The notes beneath the pieces are model-generated. The model saw nothing but the letters and a program-made list of their open reading frames with translations, did no database searches and was not told the DNA's origin. 37,367 nt of DNA, taken from assembly GCA_022361035.1 (NCBI GenBank), contig JAKSBP010000318.1, positions 1 through 37,367 on the forward strand. Direction: 5' to 3'. Below are positions 11,872 to 21,485 of the stretch, piece after piece (the stretch's first letter is position 1; each line of letters opens with the position of its first letter). Origin of the DNA: Clostridia bacterium (GTDB taxonomy: Bacteria > Bacillota > Clostridia > Peptostreptococcales > Caminicellaceae). Made by a program: the position numbers and the translations under genes.

Positions 11872-12495
11872 GTGCCTAAAGTTGATGTATTAAATGTTTC
11901 CGGTCAACAAGTTGGAGAAATTGAATTAAGCGATAACGTTTTTGGTGTAAAAGTAAATCGCCATGTGTTATACGAAGCTGTTAAGAATTATCTTGCTAAT
12001 CAAAGACAAGGTACACAATCGGCAAAGACAAGATCCGAAGTAAGGGGTGGAGGAAGAAAGCCCTACAGACAAAAAGGAACAGGTAGAGCTCGTCAAGGTA
12101 GCTTGAGATCGCCAAATTTTGTTGGTGGTGGTGTAGTATTTGCACCGAAACCAAGGGATTATAGCTATAAGTTACCTAAGAAGGTAAAGAGGCTTGCTAT
12201 GAAATCAGCCCTTAGTTCTAAGGTTGAAAATGGTGAAATAATAGTATTGGAAGAATTAGTTATGGATGCTCCTAAAACAAAGGACATGGTTAATATACTT
12301 AAGAACATAAATACGGTTAAGAAATCACTTATAGTTTTAGGTGAAAAGGATGAAAATGTTGTAAAGTCTGCTAGGAATATTCCTGGAGTAAAAACTACAT
12401 TTGTAAATAATCTTAACGTTTATGAAATATTAAAATATGATACTTTTGTTGTTACAAAGGATGCAGCCCAAAAGATTGAGGAGGTGTATGTATAA
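11872..12495 (+). CDS. rplD: 50S ribosomal protein L4
   Basis: 207-residue L4, which lines the peptide exit tunnel and in several bacteria represses its own operon. The start is GTG 11872 after GGAGGATG, giving [16 protein letters not shown]. The tunnel loop [20 protein letters not shown] is intact (roughly residues 58-77); changes in this loop cause macrolide resistance in other species, and none is obvious here. Its stop TAA shares one base with the rplW start, which implies translational coupling. Confidence 0.97.
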   Translation: MPKVDVLNVSGQQVGEIELSDNVFGVKVNRHVLYEAVKNYLANQRQGTQSAKTRSEVRGGGRKPYRQKGTGRARQGSLRSPNFVGGGVVFAPKPRDYSYKLPKKVKRLAMKSALSSKVENGEIIVLEELVMDAPKTKDMVNILKNINTVKKSLIVLGEKDENVVKSARNIPGVKTTFVNNLNVYEILKYDTFVVTKDAAQKIEEVYV

Positions 12496-12785
12496 TGAAA
12501 ACACCTTACGATATCGTAATTAAGCCAATAATTACTGAAAGAAGTATGGAAGATATGGCAGAAGGTAAATACACCTTTGAAGTTGACAAAACTGCAAATA
12601 AGACAGAAGTTAAAAAAGCTGTAGAGAAATTATTTGGGGTTGAAGTTGAAAAGGTTAGTACCATGAATGTAAAGGGTAAATTGAAAAGAATGGGTAGATT
12701 TATTGGAAGAAGAAGAAATTGGAAAAAGGCTATCGTGAAATTAACTCCAGATAGTAAAGCGATTGAATTCTTTGAAGGTATGTAG
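12495..12785 (+). CDS. rplW: 50S ribosomal protein L23
   Basis: 96-residue L23 at the tunnel exit, the docking site for trigger factor and SRP. ATG 12495 overlaps the rplD stop (TAATG). The family segments [37 protein letters not shown] and the [19 protein letters not shown] strand are clear, and the length is standard. Confidence 0.97.
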   Translation: MKTPYDIVIKPIITERSMEDMAEGKYTFEVDKTANKTEVKKAVEKLFGVEVEKVSTMNVKGKLKRMGRFIGRRRNWKKAIVKLTPDSKAIEFFEGM

Positions 12786-12819
12786 ATAGATTGTTAAAGG
12801 TCAAAAAGGAGGGAAAAAA

Positions 12820-13653
12820 ATGGGTATAAAGAGCTTTAGACCTACTTCCCCTGGTGTAAGACAAATGACGGTTTCTTCCTTTGAAGAGATAACTAAGAGT
12901 GAACCAGAAAAATCACTTGTTGTTACTTTAAAGAAGCATTCGGGAAGAAATAACCAGGGAAGAATAACTGTACGTCATAGGGGCGGCGGTTATAAAGTTA
13001 AATATAGAATCATTGATTTTAAAAGAAATAAAGATGGTATACCTGCTAAGGTTACATCAATAGAATACGATCCAAACAGGTCTGCTAATATAGCATTATT
13101 GACCTATGCCGACGGAGAAAAGAGATATATACTTGCTCCAAATAAATTGTTCGTTGGGGACACTGTTATTTCTGGTAAGGGTTCAGATATTAAAGTTGGT
13201 AATGCCATGAGGCTTGAAGATATGCCAGTTGGTACAATGATCCATAACATAGAACTTAAAGCTGGAAAGGGTGGACAGTTGGTAAGGTCAGCCGGAACTT
13301 CAGCACAGCTTATGGCTAAAGAAGGAAAATATGCCCACGTAAGACTGCCATCCGGTGAAGTTAGACTTATTAGAGTTGAGTGTAGGGCTACAATTGGTCA
13401 AGTAGGAAACTTGGACCATGAAAATATTACAATAGGTAAAGCTGGAAGAAAGAGACACATGGGAATAAGACCTACCGTAAGAGGTTCTGTAATGAATCCG
13501 AATGACCATCCCCATGGTGGTGGTGAAGGTAGAGCGCCAATTGGTAGACCTACTCCAGTTACACCTTGGGGTAAGCCTACACTTGGATATAAGACAAGGA
13601 AGAAAAATAAGAAATCAGATAAATATATTGTTAAGAGAAGAAAAAGTAAATAG
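12820..13653 (+). CDS. rplB: 50S ribosomal protein L2
   Basis: 277-residue L2, needed for subunit joining and for peptidyl transferase activity. ATG 12820 lies after AGGAGGGAAAA. The conserved [12 protein letters not shown] motif is at 226-237, with H230 equivalent to the His229 that lies near the catalytic centre in E. coli. The C-terminal tail is lysine-rich. The stop codon overlaps the 5' arm of a hairpin that occupies most of the spacer before rpsS. Confidence 0.98.
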   Translation: MGIKSFRPTSPGVRQMTVSSFEEITKSEPEKSLVVTLKKHSGRNNQGRITVRHRGGGYKVKYRIIDFKRNKDGIPAKVTSIEYDPNRSANIALLTYADGEKRYILAPNKLFVGDTVISGKGSDIKVGNAMRLEDMPVGTMIHNIELKAGKGGQLVRSAGTSAQLMAKEGKYAHVRLPSGEVRLIRVECRATIGQVGNLDHENITIGKAGRKRHMGIRPTVRGSVMNPNDHPHGGGEGRAPIGRPTPVTPWGKPTLGYKTRKKNKKSDKYIVKRRKSK

Positions 13654-13692
13654 CCCTCAGAGATACTGGGGATGCATCTGGATCTCAAGGGC
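13653..13692 (+). promoter_or_regulatory. Hairpin at the rplB-rpsS junction
   Basis: GCCCT (13653-13657) pairs with AGGGC (13688-13692), and GAGAT (13660-13664) pairs with ATCTC (13682-13686), closing a 17-base loop that itself contains the palindrome ATGCAT. There is no T run. It could protect or process the message between L2 and S19. Confidence 0.4.
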
Positions 13693-13726
13693 CATTGCTT
13701 TGCTATGAGAGGAGGATTCTTAGAAC

Positions 13727-14005
13727 ATGGGTAGATCACTTAAAAAGGGACCATTTGTCGATGCCAAGCTTTTAAAGAGAATTGAAGAGATGAATGAAAA
13801 GGGAAATAAAAGAGTAATCAAGACTTGGTCAAGGGCATCAACTATATTTCCTCAAATGGTTGGCCATACAATAGCTGTTCATGATGGAAGAAAGCACGTT
13901 CCAGTTTATATTACTGAGGACATGATTGGACATAAATTAGGAGAGTTTGCTCCTACACGAACATTTAGGGGACACGCAGGAGAAAAATCAAGTAAAGTTA
14001 AATAA
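13727..14005 (+). CDS. rpsS: 30S ribosomal protein S19
   Basis: 92-residue S19 of the 30S head. ATG 13727 lies 11 bases after GAGGAGG. The N-terminus [15 protein letters not shown], the [28 protein letters not shown] core and the [14 protein letters not shown] segment are the family signatures. rplV follows after 31 bases with its own Shine-Dalgarno. Confidence 0.98.
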   Translation: MGRSLKKGPFVDAKLLKRIEEMNEKGNKRVIKTWSRASTIFPQMVGHTIAVHDGRKHVPVYITEDMIGHKLGEFAPTRTFRGHAGEKSSKVK

Positions 14006-14036
14006 TTATACAAAAGTAGTGGGAGGAGGTAATAGA

Positions 14037-14372
14037 ATGGAAGCTAGAGCGATTGCAAAATATATTAGGATTTCTCCTAGAAAAATGAAACCAATTAATG
14101 ATTTGGTAAGAGGAAAAAACGCTAATGAAGCGATAGCTATATTAAAATTCACTCCTAGAAAAGGTGCTAGTATATTAAAGAAGGTAATTGAATCTGCTAT
14201 GGCAAATGCAGAAAATAACCATGGGATGGATGGGGAGAGCCTATTCGTTTCAGAGGTATATGCTAATCAAGGACCTACTATGAAGAGATGGAAAGCTGGG
14301 TCAATGGGAAGAGCAAATCCTATCTTAAGAAGGACTAGTCATATAGGAGTCGTTTTAAAAGAAAAAGAATAG
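14037..14372 (+). CDS. rplV: 50S ribosomal protein L22
   Basis: 111-residue L22, whose beta-hairpin lines the exit tunnel. ATG 14037 after GGGAGGAGG gives [16 protein letters not shown], the family start; the in-frame codons upstream overlap rpsS and are not family sequence. The tunnel hairpin [25 protein letters not shown] is intact; deletions and insertions there cause macrolide resistance in other species. Confidence 0.97.
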   Translation: MEARAIAKYIRISPRKMKPINDLVRGKNANEAIAILKFTPRKGASILKKVIESAMANAENNHGMDGESLFVSEVYANQGPTMKRWKAGSMGRANPILRRTSHIGVVLKEKE

Positions 14373-14385
14373 AAGGAGGGAAAAT

Positions 14386-15123
14386 ATGGGTCAAAAGGTA
14401 AGTCCACACGGATTAAGAGTTGGAATAATTAAAGATTGGGATTCAAAATGGTTTGCTAATAAAAAAGATTATTCTGATCTTTTAATAGAAGATTATAAAA
14501 TAAGAAAGCATATTAAAAATAAGCTTTATACTTCAGGAATATCAAGAATTCTCATAAAAAGAACAGCTAATAGAATTAATATAAATATTCTAACATCTAA
14601 GCCAGGCATGGTAGTTGGTAGAGGTGGAGAGAATATAGAAGATTTAAAGAAAGAACTTAAAAAGATGACTTCTAAAACTATTCATATAGATATTACGGAA
14701 GTAAAGAAGCCGGAAATAGATTCTCAATTAGTAGCTGAAAGCATAGCCTTTGCCTTAGAGAGAAGGATTGCCTTTAGAAGAGCTATGAAGCAAGCCATGG
14801 GAAGAGCCATGAAGGCTGGTGCACAGGGTATAAAGGTAGCCGTTGCAGGAAGACTTAATGGTGCAGAGATGGCGAGAACTGAAAGTTATAGCGAAGGAAA
14901 TGTTCCATTATCCACTTTAAGGGCTGATATAGACTATGGTTTTGCTGAAGCCGATACTACCTATGGTAAATTAGGAATTAAGGTATGGATATATAAGGGT
15001 GAGATAATACCAGGAGTTACACCTACAGAGCCAAAGGAAGAAAAGAGAAGTAAAAGAAGACCAAAGGGTAGAGATAACAGACCAAGAAATAATAGATCAA
15101 GAGACAATAGAGAAAAGAAGTAA
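14386..15123 (+). CDS. rpsC: 30S ribosomal protein S3
   Basis: 245-residue S3 at the mRNA entry channel, with helicase-related basic residues. The start [22 protein letters not shown] and the KH domain motif [16 protein letters not shown] are typical, as is [29 protein letters not shown]. The last 30 residues form a basic, low-complexity tail rich in Arg, Lys and Asn, somewhat longer than in many homologues. The rplP Shine-Dalgarno follows 17 bases after the stop. Confidence 0.97.
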   Translation: MGQKVSPHGLRVGIIKDWDSKWFANKKDYSDLLIEDYKIRKHIKNKLYTSGISRILIKRTANRININILTSKPGMVVGRGGENIEDLKKELKKMTSKTIHIDITEVKKPEIDSQLVAESIAFALERRIAFRRAMKQAMGRAMKAGAQGIKVAVAGRLNGAEMARTESYSEGNVPLSTLRADIDYGFAEADTTYGKLGIKVWIYKGEIIPGVTPTEPKEEKRSKRRPKGRDNRPRNNRSRDNREKK

Positions 15124-15153
15124 ATGTAACATTAGGGAAGGAGGATAAATACC

Positions 15154-15597
15154 ATGTTAATGCCTAAAAGGGTAAAACGTCGTAGAGTTCATAGAGGCAG
15201 AATGACGGGTAAAGCTAATAGAGGTAATACCGTTACTTATGGTGAATATGGCCTAGTGGCCCTTGAACCATCTTGGATTACCTCTAATCAAATAGAAGCG
15301 GCAAGGGTTGCGATTAACAGACGTATTAAAAGAGGTGGAAAGGTTTGGATAAAAATTTTCCCTCATAAATCAGTTACACAAAAACCGGCTGAGACTCGTA
15401 TGGGTGCTGGTAAAGGTTCACCAGAGTACTGGGTAGCTGTAGTTAAGCCTGGTAGAGTTATGTTTGAATTATCTGGTGTAGATGAAGAGCTTGCAAGGGA
15501 AGCTATGAGACTTGCTGCAATGAAGCTCCCTATCAAATGCAAGTTTGTAACACGTCAGGAAATGCTAGAAAAGGATGGTGAAGGAGATGAAAGCTAA
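15154..15597 (+). CDS. rplP: 50S ribosomal protein L16
   Basis: 147-residue L16, which positions tRNA in the A and P sites. ATG 15154 ([11 protein letters not shown]) is 9 bases from GGAGG at 15140-15144; the second in-frame ATG at 15160 is 15 bases away and less likely. The [41 protein letters not shown] core contains the RMG loop hydroxylated on arginine in E. coli. The end overlaps the rpmC start by 11 bases. Confidence 0.97.
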   Translation: MLMPKRVKRRRVHRGRMTGKANRGNTVTYGEYGLVALEPSWITSNQIEAARVAINRRIKRGGKVWIKIFPHKSVTQKPAETRMGAGKGSPEYWVAVVKPGRVMFELSGVDEELAREAMRLAAMKLPIKCKFVTRQEMLEKDGEGDES

Positions 15598-15790
15598 TAA
15601 ACTACATGACATGACTTCACAAGAACTATCCAATAAGTTAGATGATTTAAAGGCTGAGTTATTCAATTTGAGATTTCAATTAGCAACAGGACAATTAGAA
15701 AATCCTATGACAATAAGGTCAGTTAAAAAGGATATTGCCCGTGTAAAAACTATTTTAAGAGAAAGAGAATTGAAGGAGATAAGCTCGTAG
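15587..15790 (+). CDS. rpmC: 50S ribosomal protein L29
   Basis: 67-residue L29 near the tunnel exit. The family N-terminus ([14 protein letters not shown]) points to ATG 15587, inside the end of rplP. AAGGAG abuts this ATG and cannot serve as its Shine-Dalgarno; the likely site is AAGGA at 15571-15575, 11 bases upstream, with help from translational coupling. ATG 15575 and GTG 15578 are in frame but would add non-family residues. The conserved [17 protein letters not shown] segment is present. Confidence 0.93.
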   Translation: MKANKLHDMTSQELSNKLDDLKAELFNLRFQLATGQLENPMTIRSVKKDIARVKTILRERELKEISS

Positions 15791-15809
15791 CTAGGTGAAG
15801 GGAGGTAGT

Positions 15810-16067
15810 ATGGTGGAAAGAGGAAAGAGAAAAGTAAGAGTTGGACGTATCGTAAGCGATAAAATGGAAAAAACTGCTGTAGTAGTTGTTGAAGAATTCG
15901 TTCGTCATCCTCTATATGGAAAGGCAGTTAAAAGAACTAAGAAGTTCAAAGCCCACGATGAAAATAATGAGTGCAAAATTGGGGATAAGGTAAGAATAAT
16001 GGAGACTAGACCATTGAGTAAAGATAAAAGATGGAGAGTTGCTGAAATTATCGAGCGTGCTAAGTAG
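15810..16067 (+). CDS. rpsQ: 30S ribosomal protein S17
   Basis: 85-residue S17, an early 16S rRNA binder. ATG 15810 lies 4 bases after the 15-base block AGGTGAAGGGAGGTA, which also precedes rplN and rplE; GTG 15813 is a possible alternative. The in-frame GTG at 15795 is part of that block. [32 protein letters not shown] and [24 protein letters not shown] are family sequence. Confidence 0.95.
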   Translation: MVERGKRKVRVGRIVSDKMEKTAVVVVEEFVRHPLYGKAVKRTKKFKAHDENNECKIGDKVRIMETRPLSKDKRWRVAEIIERAK

Positions 16068-16088
16068 TAGGTGAAGGGAGGTATATAC

Positions 16089-16457
16089 ATGATTCAACAA
16101 GAATCACGTTTGAAGGTAGCTGATAACTCAGGTGCTAAAGAACTGTTATGTATTCGTGTACTAGGTGGTTCTGGTAGAAGATATGCTAATATAGGTGATG
16201 TAATAGTTTGTTCCATTAAAAATGCAACACCAGGCGGAGTTGTTAAAAAAGGTGAAGTAGTTAGAGCCGTTATAGTTAGAACTAAGCAAGGTTTGAGAAG
16301 AAAAGACGGCAGTTATGTAAAGTTTGATGAAAATGCAGCTGTAATAATCAAGGAGGATAAAACTCCTGTTGGAACTCGTATATTTGGACCGGTTGCAAGA
16401 GAGTTAAGAGAAAAGCAATTTATGAAAATAGTATCCTTAGCTCCTGAAGTACTATAG
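16089..16457 (+). CDS. rplN: 50S ribosomal protein L14
   Basis: 122-residue L14, which forms intersubunit bridges and binds the silencing factor RsfS in other bacteria. ATG 16089 gives [19 protein letters not shown], the canonical start; GTG 16071 lies in the Shine-Dalgarno block. The [18 protein letters not shown] segment and the [15 protein letters not shown] and [13 protein letters not shown] segments are intact and the length is exactly the usual 122. Confidence 0.98.
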   Translation: MIQQESRLKVADNSGAKELLCIRVLGGSGRRYANIGDVIVCSIKNATPGGVVKKGEVVRAVIVRTKQGLRRKDGSYVKFDENAAVIIKEDKTPVGTRIFGPVARELREKQFMKIVSLAPEVL

Positions 16458-16475
16458 GTCTGGGAGGTGAAATGA

Positions 16476-16787
16476 ATGCACGTAAAAAAAGGAGATACAG
16501 TAGTAATAATTAGCGGTAAAGACAAGGGTAAGACCGGGAAAATACTTCAGGTATTCCCTAAGAAAGAAAGGGTAATAGTTGAAGGTGTGAATATGGTGAA
16601 AAAGCATCAAAAGCCTACACCTAAAATGCAGCAGGCGGGAATTATGGAAATGGAAGCACCAGTTCATGCATCAAAGGTTATGATATATGATTCAAAAGCT
16701 AAGAGTGGAACTAGAATTAGATATAAAAAGCTAGAGGACGGTAAAAAAGTAAGAGTATCTGTAAAAACAGGTGAAGTTCTAGACTAA
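16476..16787 (+). CDS. rplX: 50S ribosomal protein L24
   Basis: 103-residue L24, an assembly initiator with a KOW domain. ATG 16476 is 8 bases after GGGAGGTG; an overlapping out-of-frame ATG at 16472 is not the start. The KOW stretch [21 protein letters not shown] and the [20 protein letters not shown] loop are standard. Confidence 0.97.
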   Translation: MHVKKGDTVVIISGKDKGKTGKILQVFPKKERVIVEGVNMVKKHQKPTPKMQQAGIMEMEAPVHASKVMIYDSKAKSGTRIRYKKLEDGKKVRVSVKTGEVLD

Positions 16788-16815
16788 TCTTCACAGGTGA
16801 AGGGAGGTAAAATTT

Positions 16816-17361
16816 GTGACTAGACTAAAGGAAAGATACAATAGCGAAGTAAAAAAAGCCTTGATGGAAAAATTCCAGTATAAAAGTATAATGCAGGTTC
16901 CAAAGCTAGAGAAGATAGTATTAAACATGGGTTTAGGCGATTGCAAGGACAATCGTAAGGCTTTGGAGTTAGCTGTAAAGGAACTAGAAACTATAGCTGG
17001 TCAGAAACCGATAGTTACTAGGGCTAAAAAATCCGTTGCAAACTTTAAGGTTCGTACAGGAATGCCTGTAGGTGCAAAAGTGACACTTAGAGGAGAGAGA
17101 ATGTATGAATTTTTAGATAGATTGATTAGTATTGCCCTACCAAGGGTTAGAGACTTTAGAGGTATTAATCCTAACTCATTTGATGGTAGAGGGAATTATT
17201 CGCTAGGAGTAAAAGAGCAGCTCATATTCCCTGAAATTAACTATGATAACGTTGAAAAAATAAGAGGAATGGACATAATCTTTGTTACTACTTCAAAAAA
17301 TGATGAGGAAGCACGGGAATTATTAAAGTTAATGGGAATGCCATTCAGTAAACAACAGTAA
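16816..17361 (+). CDS. rplE: 50S ribosomal protein L5
   Basis: 181-residue L5 of the central protuberance, a 5S rRNA binder. The start is GTG 16816, 7 bases after the AGGTGAAGGGAGGTA block; part of that block can form a small CTTCA/TGAAG hairpin (16789-16802). The family start [21 protein letters not shown] and the [25 protein letters not shown] and [18 protein letters not shown] segments are present. Confidence 0.97.
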   Translation: MTRLKERYNSEVKKALMEKFQYKSIMQVPKLEKIVLNMGLGDCKDNRKALELAVKELETIAGQKPIVTRAKKSVANFKVRTGMPVGAKVTLRGERMYEFLDRLISIALPRVRDFRGINPNSFDGRGNYSLGVKEQLIFPEINYDNVEKIRGMDIIFVTTSKNDEEARELLKLMGMPFSKQQ

Positions 17362-17373
17362 GGAGGGAAAGTA

Positions 17374-17559
17374 GTGGCTAAAAAAGCTCTCAAGATTAAG
17401 CAACAGAGAAAACAAAAGTACTCCACAAGAGAATATAATAGATGTAAAATATGTGGAAGACCACATGCATACCTTAGAAAATTTGGAATATGCCGTATTT
17501 GTTTTAGAGAATTAGCTTATAAGGGACAAATTCCTGGAGTTAGAAAAGCAAGTTGGTAA
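17374..17559 (+). CDS. rpsN: 30S ribosomal protein S14, zinc-binding type
   Basis: 61-residue short form of S14 with two CxxC pairs (C24, C27 and C40, C43) that bind zinc; zinc-free paralogues in other Firmicutes lack these. The start is GTG 17374, 6 bases after GGAGGGAAA. Position between rplE and rpsH is canonical, so this is the housekeeping copy (called rpsZ or rpsN1 in some genomes). Confidence 0.97.
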   Translation: MAKKALKIKQQRKQKYSTREYNRCKICGRPHAYLRKFGICRICFRELAYKGQIPGVRKASW

Positions 17560-17582
17560 ACAGGGGAAGGAGGTAATTAATT

Positions 17583-17981
17583 ATGACAATGACAGATCCT
17601 ATTGCTGATATGTTAACACGTATTAGAAATGCAAATCTTGTAAAGCATGATTCTGTAGATATACCAGCTTCAAACCTTAAAAAATCCTTAGCTAACATAT
17701 TGTTAGAAGAAGGTTTCATAAAGGGGTTTGATGTTATAGAGGACGGAAAGCAAGGGTTAATAAGAGTTCAGATGAAATACGGACCAGATAAAGAAAGAGT
17801 TATTACAGGACTAAAGAGAATATCGAAGCCAGGTCTAAGGGTATATGCTAAGAGGGATGATGTGCCAAAGGTACTTGGAGGACTAGGAATAGCTGTAATA
17901 TCAACATCAAATGGCGTTATAACCGATAAAAAAGCACGTAAAGCTGGTGTTGGTGGAGAAGTAATCTGTTACGTATGGTAA
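17583..17981 (+). CDS. rpsH: 30S ribosomal protein S8
   Basis: 132-residue S8, a primary 16S binder that represses the spc operon in E. coli. ATG 17583 after GGAGGTAATT gives [23 protein letters not shown], the family start. The C-terminal [27 protein letters not shown] is the classical S8 ending. Confidence 0.98.
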   Translation: MTMTDPIADMLTRIRNANLVKHDSVDIPASNLKKSLANILLEEGFIKGFDVIEDGKQGLIRVQMKYGPDKERVITGLKRISKPGLRVYAKRDDVPKVLGGLGIAVISTSNGVITDKKARKAGVGGEVICYVW

Positions 17982-18012
17982 TATGAAATAAAGGGTATAG
18001 GAGGTGCAAAAA

Positions 18013-18552
18013 TTGTCTAGGATAGGTAAACAGCCAATCACAATTCCCAGTGGAGTTGAACTGAAGGTTTCAGAGAATAATCTTGTGACTGTAAAGGGCC
18101 CTAAGGGAGAATTGAGTGAGCAAATAAACCCTGATATAAAGGTTAATATAAATGACAATATTATTACAGTAGAGAGACCTTCTGATAAAAAGAATCATAG
18201 AGCACTACATGGATTAAGTAGAGCCCTTATAGCTAATATGATGGAAGGTGTTACGAAGGGATATGAAAAGAAACTTCAAATAAATGGTGTAGGATATCGT
18301 GCACAAAAAAAGGGTAAGGTTCTTAATCTGCAACTTGGATTTTCTCATCCAGTAGACATGGAAGACCCAGAGGGTATAATGGTAGAAACTCCATCACAAA
18401 CTGAGATAATAGTAAAGGGTATAAACAAGCAAGCAGTTGGTAATTATGCAGCTAAAATAAGAGAACTAAGACCACCTGAGCCATATAAGGGCAAGGGTAT
18501 TAGATACGTTGATGAATATGTAAGACGTAAAGAAGGTAAATCTGGAAAATAA
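18013..18552 (+). CDS. rplF: 50S ribosomal protein L6
   Basis: 179-residue L6 near the factor-binding site. The start chosen is TTG 18013, about 7 bases after GGAGGTG, giving (M)[19 protein letters not shown] 18004 is in frame but lies inside the Shine-Dalgarno and would add three non-family residues. The [21 protein letters not shown] and [24 protein letters not shown] segments mark both L6 repeats. Confidence 0.96.
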   Translation: MSRIGKQPITIPSGVELKVSENNLVTVKGPKGELSEQINPDIKVNINDNIITVERPSDKKNHRALHGLSRALIANMMEGVTKGYEKKLQINGVGYRAQKKGKVLNLQLGFSHPVDMEDPEGIMVETPSQTEIIVKGINKQAVGNYAAKIRELRPPEPYKGKGIRYVDEYVRRKEGKSGK

Positions 18553-18572
18553 TAGGAAAGGAGTGATGTGAA

Positions 18573-18941
18573 ATGATTACTAAACCGAGCAGTAACTCCA
18601 GAAGAAAAATAAGACATCATAGAGTACGCAAGAAAGTATTTGGAACTCCTGATTGTCCAAGGTTAAATGTGTTTAGAAGCTCAAATAACATATATGCTCA
18701 AATAATAGATGATACAAAGGGCATTACTCTTGCTTCTGCTTCAAGTCTTGATAAGGAAATTAAAGAAAAGATATCGAATGCTGGAAACAAAGAAGCGGCT
18801 AAACTTGTAGGTAATTTAGTTGGCAAAAGAGCGGGAGAAAAGGGAGTAAAAAAAGTTGTCTTCGATAGAAGTGGATATTTATATCACGGAAGAGTTAAGG
18901 AATTAGCTGAAGGAGCTAGAGAAGCTGGATTACAATTTTAG
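18573..18941 (+). CDS. rplR: 50S ribosomal protein L18
   Basis: 122-residue L18, a 5S rRNA binder. ATG 18573 is about 9 bases after GAAAGGAGTG. The basic N-terminus ([16 protein letters not shown]), [18 protein letters not shown] and the ending [26 protein letters not shown] are family sequence. Confidence 0.97.
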   Translation: MITKPSSNSRRKIRHHRVRKKVFGTPDCPRLNVFRSSNNIYAQIIDDTKGITLASASSLDKEIKEKISNAGNKEAAKLVGNLVGKRAGEKGVKKVVFDRSGYLYHGRVKELAEGAREAGLQF

Positions 18942-18958
18942 CAGAAGGAGGGAAATAA

Positions 18959-19465
18959 ATGCACCGTCAAATAATAGATGCTAGCAAGCTTGATCTAAAG
19001 GAAAAAGTAGTTGCTATTAATCGTGTTGTTAAGGTTGTTAAGGGTGGTAGAAACTTTAGATTTAGTGCGCTTGTAGTAGTTGGAGACGAAAATGGTTATG
19101 TAGGCATTGGAACTGGAAAAGCACAGGAAGTGCCAAATGCTATTAAAAAGGCAATAGATAATGCAAAAAAACATTTAATAAAAGTTCCAATAGTTGGAAC
19201 TACAATACCACATAGAATCAAAGGTCATTACGGTGCTGGTAAAGTGTTATTAATGCCAGCTAATGAAGGTACAGGAGTTATAGCAGGAGGGCCCGTTCGT
19301 TCAGTACTAGAACTTGCTGGAATTAAGGACGTTAGGGCTAAATCCATAGGAACTAACAATTCAAGAAACATGGTAAATGCTACTATGAGTGGACTAATTA
19401 ATTTAAAGACAGTTGAACAGGTTGCTAAGCTTCGTGGAAAAACTGTTGAAGAAATATTAGGTTAG
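18959..19465 (+). CDS. rpsE: 30S ribosomal protein S5
   Basis: 168-residue S5 at the mRNA entry site. ATG 18959 after GGAGGGAAATAA. The [45 protein letters not shown] segment is the double-stranded-RNA-binding-like N-terminal domain, and [22 protein letters not shown] marks the C-terminal domain. Conserved glycines near the spectinomycin site look normal. Confidence 0.98.
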   Translation: MHRQIIDASKLDLKEKVVAINRVVKVVKGGRNFRFSALVVVGDENGYVGIGTGKAQEVPNAIKKAIDNAKKHLIKVPIVGTTIPHRIKGHYGAGKVLLMPANEGTGVIAGGPVRSVLELAGIKDVRAKSIGTNNSRNMVNATMSGLINLKTVEQVAKLRGKTVEEILG

Positions 19466-19478
19466 GGGGGTGAATACC

Positions 19479-19661
19479 TTGGCTAACAAACTTAAAATTA
19501 CTTTAGTAAAGAGCACGATAGGCTCAAAACCAAACCATAGAAAAACTATTGAAGCCTTGGGTCTAAGAAAAATTAGACAAACGGTAGAAAAGCAGGATAA
19601 TCCTCAAATGAGAGGTATGATTCATAAAGTAAGCCACTTAGTGGAAGTAGAAGAAATATAG
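19479..19661 (+). CDS. rpmD: 50S ribosomal protein L30
   Basis: 60-residue L30. The start is TTG 19479, 7 bases after GGGGGGTGA, giving (M)[25 protein letters not shown] 19470 is in frame but lies in the Shine-Dalgarno. The conserved [34 protein letters not shown] covers most of the protein. Confidence 0.95.
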   Translation: MANKLKITLVKSTIGSKPNHRKTIEALGLRKIRQTVEKQDNPQMRGMIHKVSHLVEVEEI

Positions 19662-19677
19662 CAAAGGAGGTGTACTT

Positions 19678-20121
19678 ATGAAGCTTCATGAGTTAAAGCC
19701 TAATAAGGGTGCAGTGAAGAAAAGAAAGAGATTGGGTAGAGGTACTGCTACTGGTCAAGGTAAAACAGCAGGTCGTGGACAGGACGGTCAAAAATCCCGT
19801 TCAGGCGGTGGAGTTAGACCGGGATTTGAAGGTGGACAGATGCCTTTATATAGAAGAATTCCCAAGAGAGGTTTTTCAAATTATCCATTTAAGAAAGAGT
19901 GGACAATTGTAAATATAGAGGATTTAAATAGATTTGAAGAAGGAACGGAAGTAACTCCTCAGTTCCTTAAAGATATAGGAATGATTAAAAAAATCAATGA
20001 TGGTCTAAAGATACTTGGAGACGGACAACTTGAAAAAAAGCTAACGATAAAGGCTCATAAATTCAGTAAGTCTGCAATAGAGAAGATAGAGGCTGCTGGA
20101 GGAAAGGCAGAGGTGATATAA
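19678..20121 (+). CDS. rplO: 50S ribosomal protein L15
   Basis: 147-residue L15, a late-assembly protein. ATG 19678 follows AAAGGAGGTG. The glycine- and arginine-rich N-terminal region ([44 protein letters not shown] and beyond) is diagnostic. The stop is one base before the secY start, so the two are translationally linked, as in many bacteria. Confidence 0.98.
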   Translation: MKLHELKPNKGAVKKRKRLGRGTATGQGKTAGRGQDGQKSRSGGGVRPGFEGGQMPLYRRIPKRGFSNYPFKKEWTIVNIEDLNRFEEGTEVTPQFLKDIGMIKKINDGLKILGDGQLEKKLTIKAHKFSKSAIEKIEAAGGKAEVI

Positions 20122-20122
20122 G

Positions 20123-21397
20123 GTGTTATCTACCCTAAAAAATGCTTGGAAAATACCAGATTTAAGAAAAAGAATTTTATATACATTGATGATGTTTGCT
20201 GTATTTAGACTGGGAGCTAATATACCTGTTCCCGGAGTTGATAAAACTATATTGGAAAATATGTTCACCGGCGAAGGTGGACTACTTAGTTTTTTCAACT
20301 TTATTTCAGGTGGAGCCTTTAAGCAGTTTACAATATTTGCCTTAAGTATATCACCATATATTACCTCTTCGATTATTATGAATCTTCTTACTATTGCCAT
20401 TCCAAGCCTTGAAGCTTTAGCCAAAGAAGGAGAAGAAGGAAGAAAGAAGATAGCACAATATACTAGATATGGAACCGTAGTACTAGCTATTATTCAAGCA
20501 ATTGGAATTAGTCTTGGTTTTTATAGGCAAGCATTAATTTCTACTGATTTTTGGTCAGTATCTGTAGTAGTTATTACATTAACCGCAGGTACTGCATTCC
20601 TAATGTGGCTAGGTGAACAAATTACTGAAAAGGGAATAGGTAATGGTATTTCTCTGATAATTTTTGCAGGTATCATATCGAGGCTGCCAATAGGAATTTA
20701 CCAGACCTTTCAAAAGATGGAGGCTGGTGAAGTTAATTTCATTTCAATAATAATATTCTGTATAGTAGCCATATTAATTATAGCTGGTGTAATAGCAATT
20801 CAGCAGGGAACTAGAAAAATTCCTGTGCAGTATGCTAAACGTGTTGTAGGAAGGAAAATGTATGGAGGCCACAGTACTCATATACCTTTAAAGGTAAACC
20901 AATCTGGTGTTATACCAGTAATATTTGCTATGTCGCTTTTACAATTTCCCCTTACCTTGACTTATTTCTTCCAAGAGGGAGGATTTGCAAACTTTGTAAA
21001 TAGATTTTTATCCCCAACTGGAAATCCAGGGGTTTGGATTTACAACATATTATATGCATTGCTTATAATATTCTTTACCTACTTTTATACTGCTATAACC
21101 TTTAACCCAATAGAGGTTGCTGGCAATATGAAGCAAAACGGAGGTTTTATACCTGGTATAAGACCTGGTAGACCCACTTCAGAATATTTACAAAAAACCT
21201 TAAATAGATTAACTATAGCTGGTGCAGTGTTTTTAGCGGGTATAGCCATATTACCAACGCTAGTTTTAAACCTTACTAATCTACAAATTAGTTTTGGTGG
21301 TACAGCACTTCTTATTGCTATAGGTGTGGCATTAGAAACTATGAAACAAATCGAAGCTCAAATGGTAATGAGACATTATCAAGGCTTCTTGAAATAA
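20123..21397 (+). CDS. secY: Preprotein translocase channel SecY
   Basis: 424-residue SecY, the membrane channel for secreted and membrane proteins. The start is GTG 20123, one base after the rplO stop; the AGAGGTGAT before it is the Shine-Dalgarno. About ten hydrophobic segments are readable. The N-terminus LRKRILYTLMMFAVFRLGANIPVPGVD, the plug region GGAFKQFTIFALSISPYITSSIIMNLLT and the cytosolic loop QQGTRKIPVQYAKRVVGRKMYGG are family hallmarks. A hairpin lies between it and adk. Confidence 0.98.
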   Translation: MLSTLKNAWKIPDLRKRILYTLMMFAVFRLGANIPVPGVDKTILENMFTGEGGLLSFFNFISGGAFKQFTIFALSISPYITSSIIMNLLTIAIPSLEALAKEGEEGRKKIAQYTRYGTVVLAIIQAIGISLGFYRQALISTDFWSVSVVVITLTAGTAFLMWLGEQITEKGIGNGISLIIFAGIISRLPIGIYQTFQKMEAGEVNFISIIIFCIVAILIIAGVIAIQQGTRKIPVQYAKRVVGRKMYGGHSTHIPLKVNQSGVIPVIFAMSLLQFPLTLTYFFQEGGFANFVNRFLSPTGNPGVWIYNILYALLIIFFTYFYTAITFNPIEVAGNMKQNGGFIPGIRPGRPTSEYLQKTLNRLTIAGAVFLAGIAILPTLVLNLTNLQISFGGTALLIAIGVALETMKQIEAQMVMRHYQGFLK

Positions 21398-21427
21398 AGA
21401 TATACAGTATTTAACTAGGTATGTTAT

Positions 21428-21454
21428 GTATGGGGATCAATATAATCCCCATGC
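21428..21454 (+). promoter_or_regulatory. Hairpin between secY and adk
   Basis: GTATGGGGAT (21428-21437) pairs with ATCCCCATGC (21445-21454), 10 bp with one G-U, over a 7-base loop. No T run follows, so read-through into adk is expected. It may be a processing or stability element. Confidence 0.45.
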
Positions 21455-21485
21455 TATAGATTAGCTTTAGCCGGGAGTTGGTAAA

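Noticed and set aside
20041..20424. Open frame of 127 codons on the minus strand across rplO and secY
   Set aside because: It is a shadow of two conserved genes with no start signal of its own.
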